Origin: Rhodospirillaceae bacterium
GTDB lineage: Bacteria; Pseudomonadota; Alphaproteobacteria; UBA828
DNA: 33,569 nucleotides
Direction: 5' to 3'
Assembly: GCA_002717225.1 (NCBI GenBank)
Contig: PBDG01000009.1
Coordinates: 38,538 to 72,106 of the forward strand
Shown here: positions 6,969-13,637 of the stretch, one piece after another
How positions within the stretch are numbered: the stretch's first letter is position 1
How the letters are laid out: each line of letters begins with the position of its first letter
Notes under the pieces: model-generated
What the model was told of the DNA's origin: nothing
Seen by the model: only the letters and a program-made list of their open reading frames with translations
Databases searched by the model: none
Program-made: the position numbers and the translations under genes

Positions 6969-8438
6969 ATGACCGATCTTGAAACCCATGTCGCGCAGGA
7001 GGGCCGCGACGAACTCGTGCGTCAAGTGCGTCAAAAGATCGACGAGCTCGGCATCACCTATATCTATTATCAATTCGTTTCCGTGACCGGGCGGATCGTC
7101 GGTAAGGGCGTGCCGGCCGATCATTGGGAGCAGGTCGCCGAACGAGGTTTTCAGCTCGTCTACGGCTCAACCGCCAATCTCTATCTTGACCGAGCGGGTG
7201 ATTATATCGGTTATGGCCCAGAAGCTTCCGAGTTGGTCGGCATCCCCGATCCGGAAACTTTCGTGCAACTTCCTTGGGACAAACGAGTAGCTCGGGTGTT
7301 CTGTACTTGCTTTCGGAATCGCGAAGAGCGCGAGAATCCGGGCGGCCATCTGACTTCGGATTGTCGTGGTAATTTACGCATCATTCACCAAGAATTTCAG
7401 GATAGGCACGGGCTGCAGCTTCGCAGCGGCGCCGAGCCAGAAATGATGTGGCTGAAGCGCGGTGACGACGGCAAAGCGAATGGCGGCGTAACCAAGCCGA
7501 ATTGCTATCACATAGACCAGTTCGAGGAACTCAGGCCGATCTTCATGCGGGTCATCGAATACAGTCAGGCCATGGGCCTCGACATGATCCAGGGTGATCA
7601 TGAGGACGCGCCGGGCCAGCTCGAATTGAATTTCATGTTCGACGATTCGCTCAGGACCGCTGACCGGCTTACTACCTATCGCCAGATTTGTGCCCAGGTC
7701 GCACGCGAACACGGTGTTATCGCCTGTTTTATGTCAAAGCCTTTCGTCGGCGTCTCAGCAAGCGGCTGCCATCACAATATATCACTCTGGCGGGGCGGCA
7801 CGGACCAGCTCAACGAGCTTCACCAATCGCCGCTGCCGGGCATGGATGATGTATTTTCCTACACAAAGGGCGGTGACAATCTGTTCATGCCGGACCCTGC
7901 AATCGATGAACGCAAGCCGGGGCCTGTGGGTCTGCAATGTATCGGCGGCGTGATGGAGCACATTCAAGCGCTCACAGCGATTGGGTCATCGACGGTCAAT
8001 TCCTACCGCCGTCTCTGGGATACCGGCTTCTGGGCACCAGTGTTTGCCGATTGGGGATATCAGAACCGCACCTGCGGGCTCCGCGTCTCAGCGCCGGGGC
8101 GATTCGAATACCGCTCGGTCGATTCCATGGTGAACCCCTATCTGCTCGCCGCCGGAGTGTTGAAGGCTTTCGACGACGGTATCAGCCGCGAACTTGATCC
8201 GGGCGAGCCAGAGGAACGTAACATTTATGAGGCGATGGACGCCGGCAAAGATGTTCGGCGGTTGCCGATGACACTCGGAGACGCGCTTGATGCACTAGCC
8301 GAGGATGAAATCATCAAATCTGCCATGCCAGGCGAAATGTATAGAGTATATGAGCATTACAAGCGCGACGAATGGGCGCGCTTCAACGCTACCGTCACCG
8401 ATTGGGATATGGACAGCTACCTAGATTGCCTGCCCTGA
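6969..8438 (+). CDS. Glutamine synthetase-like ligase, gamma-glutamylmethylamide synthetase position
   Basis: A 489-aa glutamine synthetase-superfamily ligase with an excellent AGGGGAGGA ribosome binding site. Catalytic features: GAEPEMM at 154-160, EDAPGQLELNF at 212-222, SASGCHHNISL at 263-272, SYRRL at 345-349, and E380-x-R382 followed by VNPYLLA. It sits directly before the three N-methylglutamate synthase genes, where gmaS (GlnT-type gamma-glutamylmethylamide synthetase) is found in methylotrophic clusters. On that basis it would make gamma-glutamylmethylamide from glutamate, methylamine and ATP. It is longer than the roughly 440-aa GmaS proteins I know, and its N-terminal sequence is not the familiar GmaS one, so I leave the symbol blank. 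It could ligate a different amine. Confidence 0.85.
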   Translation: MTDLETHVAQEGRDELVRQVRQKIDELGITYIYYQFVSVTGRIVGKGVPADHWEQVAERGFQLVYGSTANLYLDRAGDYIGYGPEASELVGIPDPETFVQLPWDKRVARVFCTCFRNREERENPGGHLTSDCRGNLRIIHQEFQDRHGLQLRSGAEPEMMWLKRGDDGKANGGVTKPNCYHIDQFEELRPIFMRVIEYSQAMGLDMIQGDHEDAPGQLELNFMFDDSLRTADRLTTYRQICAQVAREHGVIACFMSKPFVGVSASGCHHNISLWRGGTDQLNELHQSPLPGMDDVFSYTKGGDNLFMPDPAIDERKPGPVGLQCIGGVMEHIQALTAIGSSTVNSYRRLWDTGFWAPVFADWGYQNRTCGLRVSAPGRFEYRSVDSMVNPYLLAAGVLKAFDDGISRELDPGEPEERNIYEAMDAGKDVRRLPMTLGDALDALAEDEIIKSAMPGEMYRVYEHYKRDEWARFNATVTDWDMDSYLDCLP

Positions 8439-8468
8439 GCGATCGGCGTGGAAGAGGAGTAAAACGAA

Positions 8469-9425
8469 ATGTGTGGTATCGCAGGATTGATTCACCGAGG
8501 CGGCAATGCCGAGATCGGTTCGGAAATGACGTCGATGTTGCAAGCACTCAAACATCGCGGGCCGGATTCTACAGGTTTTGCACTCTATGGAGTGCCACAA
8601 AACGGCGACTATATGCTCCGTTTCAAGGTCGCCGAGCAGGAGGATATGGCACATGGCTTCGACATTCATGACGAAGTGAAACGCCGAAAAGCCGAAGTTG
8701 ATTTGCGCATCCAAAGTGACGGCACGAAGATCGTCACGGAGGAGAACGCCACGGAATACGCTTTTCGCTACCGCGTCCAATTCGCTAATGGCGCGTCCGA
8801 AGACCAAACGAAACTCAAACGCCTTGCCGATTATATCGAGGATATTGAAGGCGCAGAGATTCTCTCTATGGGTCGCGGGTTGGAGCTTGTAAAGGATCTT
8901 GGAGACGCTATCCGGGTGAGCGACCAATACCAACTTGGCACCTTTAACGGCACCCACGCTATTGGCCACACCCGCATGGCGACTGAATCCGATGTCGATA
9001 TCCGCTCCGCTCACCCCTATTGGGCGTATCCCTTCTCTGACATTGCCGTGGTGCACAACGGCCAGCTCACCAATTACTGGACCTTCCGGCGCGAACTCGA
9101 GCGGCGCGGGCACCGCTTCATGTCAAATTGTGATTCCGAATTAATCGCTGTCTATCTTGCGGACCGCATGGCGAGTGGCATTGCGCTTAAAGAAGCGATG
9201 GACCTCTCGGTCAGCGAGCTTGACGGTGTTTTTACCTATCTGGTCGCCACTGCTGACAGTCTCGGCATGGCAAAGGACACCATGGCTGCCAAGCCAATGG
9301 TGCTCTACGAAAGCGAAAGCTTCGTCGGCGTCGCCTCCGAGGAAGTGGCGATCCGCAGCATCTTCCGTGACGAAATCGACACCTGGGATCCGTATGAAGG
9401 GGAGGTCATGGTATGGCAAATTTAG
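8469..9425 (+). CDS. mgsA: N-methylglutamate synthase subunit A, class II glutamine amidotransferase
   Basis: The amidotransferase (Ntn-hydrolase) subunit of an N-methylglutamate synthase, also known as GlxB. It resembles the first domain of the glutamate synthase large chain. After removal of Met1, Cys2 (MCGIAGL) is the nucleophile that would release the amine from a gamma-glutamyl donor. Other family motifs are LKHRGPDSTGFALYG, IGHTRMATES and VVHNGQLTNY. Length 318 aa. GAGGAG precedes the ATG. The stop overlaps the next gene by 13 bases, a sign of translational coupling with mgsB. The assignment to methylglutamate synthase comes from the mgsABC-mgdABCD order; a related glutamate synthase-like role is the alternative. 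Confidence 0.85.
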   Translation: MCGIAGLIHRGGNAEIGSEMTSMLQALKHRGPDSTGFALYGVPQNGDYMLRFKVAEQEDMAHGFDIHDEVKRRKAEVDLRIQSDGTKIVTEENATEYAFRYRVQFANGASEDQTKLKRLADYIEDIEGAEILSMGRGLELVKDLGDAIRVSDQYQLGTFNGTHAIGHTRMATESDVDIRSAHPYWAYPFSDIAVVHNGQLTNYWTFRRELERRGHRFMSNCDSELIAVYLADRMASGIALKEAMDLSVSELDGVFTYLVATADSLGMAKDTMAAKPMVLYESESFVGVASEEVAIRSIFRDEIDTWDPYEGEVMVWQI

Positions 9426-10258
9426 GTGGGCAGCATAAATCGCACGATATGGGACTGCATCAGGAGCAACTCTCTGGGCGTACCCAGCAAATCTTCTTTT
9501 CACCCGAAGAAAGCGACAATTTTGTTTATCCGGAAAGTTTTGAAGTTGACTTTGCCAACAGGGCCGAATTCGACGCCGGCGAAATGACAATTGGCCAGGT
9601 CAATCTCAAGATCCGCGAGTTAATGCAGGCAGGCCACGGCCACATCGTGATCAAGAACCCTCTCGCCAAGCATTCCCTTGGCGTTGGCATCCTAAACCGG
9701 CTTAATCTCGAATTTGAGGGCAGCCTTGGCTATTTCGGCTGCGGTTTGATCGACGGGCCAAATGTGCGGGTCCATGGTCGTGTCGGCTGGTCATTCGGAG
9801 AAAATATGATGGCCGGGACGGCCGTGGTCGAGAAGAATGCCGGCTCAACTTTCGGCGCTGCAATTCGCGGCGGCGATCTTGTATGCAAGGGTGATGTCGG
9901 CTCGCGCACCGGCATAGATCAGAAAGGCGGCACCATCATTGTTGGTGGCCGCTCGGGCGCCTTTTCTGGCTTCATGATGCAGCGCGGACGAATGATCATT
10001 CTTGGCGATGCCGGCATCAATCTCGGCGATTCCATGTATGACGGCACCATTTACGTCGGTGGCAAGATTGATTCTCTTGGCGTTGACGCAGTACCAGCGG
10101 AGATCACCGATCTAGAAGCCGACTGGCTCGAACGCAAACTGTCTGCCCACGGCCTAAAGGCTCCTAACGGTGCGAAGAACCTGCAGAAGATTGTGGCCGG
10201 CAAGAAGCTTTGGAATTACGACAATCTTGAACCCACTGAAAAGAAAATCGTGCTCTAG
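9413..10258 (+). CDS. mgsB: N-methylglutamate synthase subunit B, GXGXG beta-helix protein
   Basis: A 281-aa protein matching the C-terminal right-handed beta-helix (GXGXG) domain of glutamate synthase, also known as GlxC. From about residue 95 to 220 it shows repeated glycine turns such as GSLGYFGCGL, GRVGWSFGENMMAGTAV, GSTFGAAIRGG, GDVGSRTGI and GDAGINLGDSMYDG. The domain is structural and holds the amidotransferase and FMN-synthase subunits together. It starts inside the end of mgsA with GGGGAGG about 7 bases upstream. Its presence as a separate gene, with the amidotransferase and FMN domains also separate, is characteristic of the Mgs/Glx version and not of GltB. Confidence 0.85.
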   Translation: MANLGGQHKSHDMGLHQEQLSGRTQQIFFSPEESDNFVYPESFEVDFANRAEFDAGEMTIGQVNLKIRELMQAGHGHIVIKNPLAKHSLGVGILNRLNLEFEGSLGYFGCGLIDGPNVRVHGRVGWSFGENMMAGTAVVEKNAGSTFGAAIRGGDLVCKGDVGSRTGIDQKGGTIIVGGRSGAFSGFMMQRGRMIILGDAGINLGDSMYDGTIYVGGKIDSLGVDAVPAEITDLEADWLERKLSAHGLKAPNGAKNLQKIVAGKKLWNYDNLEPTEKKIVL

Positions 10259-10275
10259 GGGAGAGGAACGGAATC

Positions 10276-11622
10276 ATGAGACGTAACCGCGAAGAGCGCA
10301 ACAAATCAGTCCTTGGGGAAAGCTTCATCTTTACCCCCGATGTGATCGACGACATCCATATCAAGGCAGAGCTTGGCCGCTACCGCATGCGTGGCCTGTC
10401 ATTATTTAAGAAAATTCCGTCATGGGACGACCTTACCTTCATGCCAGGCACGCTGACCCGTTTCGTCATCGAAGGATACCGGGAAAAATGCGAAACGCGG
10501 ACCATTATAGGCCCACGCGCCAAGCGCCCGCTCGACCTTGCGATCCCGATCTACATCACTGGTATGAGCTTCGGCGCCCTATCGTTTGAAGCGAAAACTG
10601 CACTCGCCCGCGGCGCCACCATGGCCGGGACAGCAACTTGCTCCGGCGAGGGCGGCATGATCCCCGACGAGCGGCGCTATTCGGAGAAATGGTTCTATCA
10701 GTGCATTCAGTCCCGCTACGGCTTCAACCCGCATCATCTGCGCCTCGCTGACGGTTGCGAGTTTTTCATCGGCCAGGGCTGCAAGGTCGGCCTGGGCGGC
10801 CACCTCATGGGCCAGAAGGTAACTGACCAGGTCGCCGAGATGCGCTCGCTCCCAGCAGGTATCGACCAGCGTTCACCGGCACGCCACCCGGACTGGCTCG
10901 GCCCGGACGACCTCGCGCTCAAGATTGAGGAGATCCGCGAAGCCACAAATGGCGAAATTCCGATCCAGCTCAAGCTTGGTGCAGCGCGGGTCTATGACGA
11001 TGTGCGCATGGCCGCTAAGACAGATCCGGATAGCATCTATATGGATGGCATGGAAGGCTCTACCGGCGCCGGACCGCACCTTGCCACTGAGGAGACCGGC
11101 GTGCCCGGTATCGCTGCTATCCGCCAGGCAAGGAAAGCACTCGATGATGTAGGCAAGTCCGGCGAGATCACGCTGATTTATGCTGGCGGAATCCGTAATG
11201 GCGGTGACCTTGCCAAGGCGATCGCGCTTGGTGCAGATGCGGTGGCGATCGGCCATTCAGCAATGATGGCACTTAATTGCAATAAGGATATCCCAGAGGC
11301 TGATTTCGAAACCGAGATCGGGGTCGAGGCGGGCTATTGCTATCATTGCCATACCGGACGATGCCCGGTTGGTGTGGCAACACAGGACCCGGAACTGCGC
11401 AAACGCCTCGATCCGGATGAAGCGGCTGAGCGGGTCTACAATTTCCTCCACACGCTTGCCATTGAGTGCCAGATGATGGCCCGCGCCTGCGGCAAGACAG
11501 ATGTACATTCTCTCGAACCGGAAGACCTTGCGGCACTCACCATGGAAGCTTCGGCTCTAGCCATGGTACCGCTCGCTGGCTCACAGTACACCGTCGGCCA
11601 GCCCGACATGACGCGCTATTAG
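10276..11622 (+). CDS. mgsC: N-methylglutamate synthase subunit C, FMN- and FeS-binding glutamate synthase domain
   Basis: The catalytic FMN-binding TIM-barrel subunit, 448 aa, also known as GlxD. It would join the released methylamine (or other amine) to 2-oxoglutarate and reduce the adduct to the N-alkyl glutamate. Visible features are PIYITGMSFGALS, the GEGGM(I)PDERR loop, MDGMEGSTGAGP and AGGIRNGGDLAKAIALGADAV (FMN phosphate site). The iron-sulfur cysteines are C355-x2-C358-x4-C363 in the sequence CYHCHTGRCPVGVATQDP, as in glutamate synthase. A GGGGAGAGG ribosome binding site follows 0-5 bases after the mgsB stop. Closely spaced with both neighbours. Confidence 0.88.
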   Translation: MRRNREERNKSVLGESFIFTPDVIDDIHIKAELGRYRMRGLSLFKKIPSWDDLTFMPGTLTRFVIEGYREKCETRTIIGPRAKRPLDLAIPIYITGMSFGALSFEAKTALARGATMAGTATCSGEGGMIPDERRYSEKWFYQCIQSRYGFNPHHLRLADGCEFFIGQGCKVGLGGHLMGQKVTDQVAEMRSLPAGIDQRSPARHPDWLGPDDLALKIEEIREATNGEIPIQLKLGAARVYDDVRMAAKTDPDSIYMDGMEGSTGAGPHLATEETGVPGIAAIRQARKALDDVGKSGEITLIYAGGIRNGGDLAKAIALGADAVAIGHSAMMALNCNKDIPEADFETEIGVEAGYCYHCHTGRCPVGVATQDPELRKRLDPDEAAERVYNFLHTLAIECQMMARACGKTDVHSLEPEDLAALTMEASALAMVPLAGSQYTVGQPDMTRY

Positions 11623-11635
11623 GGGAGACGATCAT

Positions 11636-12028
11636 ATGAGTGACAATACACAGGACGTTGATTATTTCCTCAACAAGAGTGGCCTCGACTCTGAGCGCGA
11701 AAAGGAAATCGGCCAACACATCGGTTATCGTTACGATGTCAACTTGCTGCCAGACTATTCCCTGCTCACGCCGTTCCTAAAAAAATACATCGATACAATG
11801 GGCTGGGACGACCTAAACTGGCTTGAGGATGTCCACCTTGGTTACGAGGAAGGCCGCCCGGCGGTGTTCGACCGCAACATCAACGGCTGGGTGTCTGTGC
11901 CGGAGGATTTGAAATTGCCTGACAATCAGCAGGAACGCGACATGATCGCACGCGAATTGCTTATTAAGTTTCAGATGTCACCGCGCCACCCAATGACTGA
12001 CCTTAATAAGGCCTACCGCAAGTTCTGA
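11636..12028 (+). CDS. Unknown 130-aa protein between mgsC and mgdA
   Basis: No family recognised. The protein is 130 aa, soluble, acidic and rich in Trp, Tyr and Asp, with no signal peptide, membrane helix or clear cofactor motif. It has a strong AGGGGAGA ribosome binding site that overlaps the mgsC stop codon, and it ends 39 bases before mgdA, so it is firmly part of the operon. Features are an N-terminal polar helix-like stretch, a central GWDDLNWLEDVHLGYEEGRP segment and a basic C-terminus ending AYRKF. Position suggests an accessory or assembly factor linking N-methylglutamate synthase and dehydrogenase, but nothing in the sequence proves it. Confidence 0.8.
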   Translation: MSDNTQDVDYFLNKSGLDSEREKEIGQHIGYRYDVNLLPDYSLLTPFLKKYIDTMGWDDLNWLEDVHLGYEEGRPAVFDRNINGWVSVPEDLKLPDNQQERDMIARELLIKFQMSPRHPMTDLNKAYRKF

Positions 12029-12067
12029 TGGCTCCCCCCACGCTGCCAGAAGAAGAATAACAAAACG

Positions 12068-13309
12068 ATGCCTTTTGGATTGATCAAATACGGCCTCTCA
12101 TCGAGCTATCCGGGCAAGCGTTTCCTGAGTGCCCAGCCAGATCTTAAGTCCAGCTACGACGTAGTCATAATCGGGGGTGGTGGCCACGGGCTGGCAACCG
12201 CCTATCACCTGGCGCGTTATCATGGCATCCGGAATGTAGCCGTGTTCGAGAAGGGCTATATCGGCGGTGGCAATACAGGGCGCAACACGGCGATCATACG
12301 CTCGAACTATCTAACGCCGGAGGGCGTGGCATTCTATGAGGAATCCGTTTCCCTCTACCGTCAGCTCAGTAACGAACTGGACTACAACATACTCTATTCG
12401 GAACGCGGTCACTTTACACTTGCGCATACCGATTCGGCGATGCGCACCTCGCGCTGGCGGGCCGAAGTCAACAAACATCTGGGAGTCGATTCCGAGCTCG
12501 TCTATCGTGATGATCTCGCGCGGCTCATCCCGCAGCTCAATTTGTCGGAAGATGTGCGCTATCCCGTGCTAGGTGCGCTCTACCATCCGCCTGGTGCCAT
12601 CGCACGACATGACGCAGTGGCTTGGGGTTATGCCGGGCGCGCCACCGAGCTCGGCGTCGAAATTCACCAGGGCACCACGGTCACCGATATTGAAGTGACC
12701 GACGGACGCGTTACTGGCGTAGTGACTGACCGGGGCACGGTTGCTTGCGGTACAGCGGTCCAGGCAGTTGCCGGCATGAGCAGTGAAGTAGCGCGCCTTG
12801 CAGGTATTAAATTACCGATTCGCACAATTCCGTTGCAGGCCTGCGTGTCTCAGCCCATGAAGCCTTCACTTGATCCAATCATCGTCTCAGGCAGTCTGCA
12901 CGTATATATCTCGCAAAGCGACCGGGGCGAGTTCGTCATGGGCGGGTCGACCGACCCCTATCCGCGCTATCAGACCACCTCCTCGCTAGATTTTATCGAG
13001 GGCCTAATGAGTCATGTTCTCGAATTACTACCTCATCTCTCGGAGGTGCAGATTTTACGACAATGGGCAGGCATGACCGACATGACTCCAGATTTTGCAC
13101 CGGTCATGGGCGAGACACCGGTTGAGAATTATTATATCGATGCCGGCTGGGGAACTTGGGGCTTCAAGGCAACGCCAGTCTGCGGCAAACGCATGGCCGA
13201 GCTGCTAGCAACCAGGCGGGTGCCTTCACTGATCGCCCCCTTCCGCTTGTCGCGCTTCGAGGATTTCAGCCTGGTCGGCGAAAAAGGCGCCGCGTCGGTG
13301 GGGCACTGA
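12068..13309 (+). CDS. mgdA: N-methylglutamate dehydrogenase subunit A (sarcosine oxidase beta-like)
   Basis: A 413-aa DAO-fold flavoprotein, the catalytic subunit of the heterotetrameric N-methylglutamate dehydrogenase/sarcosine oxidase type. The FAD Rossmann motif VVIIGGGGHGLATAYHLARY is at 32-51. GAIARHD carries His181, which corresponds to the histidine that binds FMN covalently in heterotetrameric sarcosine oxidase beta (known for the family). The C-terminus has PDFAPVMG and GWGTWGFKATPVCGK. The enzyme oxidises the N-methyl group and hands the formaldehyde-level carbon to the alpha subunit. The start is supported by homology; only a weak AGAAGAA precedes it. It leads the mgdA-B-C-D order. 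Whether the substrate is N-methylglutamate or sarcosine is not decided by the sequence; the mgs genes upstream favour N-methylglutamate. Confidence 0.87.
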   Translation: MPFGLIKYGLSSSYPGKRFLSAQPDLKSSYDVVIIGGGGHGLATAYHLARYHGIRNVAVFEKGYIGGGNTGRNTAIIRSNYLTPEGVAFYEESVSLYRQLSNELDYNILYSERGHFTLAHTDSAMRTSRWRAEVNKHLGVDSELVYRDDLARLIPQLNLSEDVRYPVLGALYHPPGAIARHDAVAWGYAGRATELGVEIHQGTTVTDIEVTDGRVTGVVTDRGTVACGTAVQAVAGMSSEVARLAGIKLPIRTIPLQACVSQPMKPSLDPIIVSGSLHVYISQSDRGEFVMGGSTDPYPRYQTTSSLDFIEGLMSHVLELLPHLSEVQILRQWAGMTDMTPDFAPVMGETPVENYYIDAGWGTWGFKATPVCGKRMAELLATRRVPSLIAPFRLSRFEDFSLVGEKGAASVGH

Positions 13310-13329
13310 GGAAAGGGTGAGGATCTGAT

Positions 13330-13635
13330 ATGAAACAGATGCAATGCCCCCTCAATGGTTGGCGCAACATCCAGGAATTCGCCCATGGTGGTGAGGTGGT
13401 GGACGAACCAGATCCCAACCGCTGCACAGATGCAGAATGGGCAGAATACATTTTCATGGAGGACAACAAGGCTGGCCTAGTGAAGGAGTGGTGGTGCCAT
13501 GTCGCCACTGCCTATTGGTTTATTGCTGAGCGAGATACGGTAAAGGACGAGATCGTGCGAACCTACGACCCGAGCGAGCTCTTCAAGGAACGCCGCGACT
13601 ACACCCGACCTGAAGCGTTGGAAGGGAAAAGCTGA
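13330..13635 (+). CDS. mgdB: N-methylglutamate dehydrogenase subunit B (sarcosine oxidase delta-like)
   Basis: A 101-aa small subunit aligning over its full length with sarcosine oxidase delta (for example EWAEYIFMEDNKAG and RDTVKDEI). In known sarcosine oxidase the delta subunit binds zinc with two N-terminal cysteines, a histidine and another cysteine. Here only Cys6 (CPLNG) and His57 (WWCHVATAYWF) remain: the second N-terminal Cys is Asn9, and no Cys follows His57. The zinc site therefore looks lost. It lies 20 bases after mgdA and 2 bases before mgdC. The fold and position make the assignment secure despite the missing ligands. Confidence 0.87.
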   Translation: MKQMQCPLNGWRNIQEFAHGGEVVDEPDPNRCTDAEWAEYIFMEDNKAGLVKEWWCHVATAYWFIAERDTVKDEIVRTYDPSELFKERRDYTRPEALEGKS

Positions 13636-13637
13636 TC

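Noticed and set aside
8421-9113. Long minus-strand open frame antisense to mgsA
   Set aside because: The plus strand carries a complete class II amidotransferase with Cys2 and a good ribosome binding site; the antisense frame has no recognisable motif.
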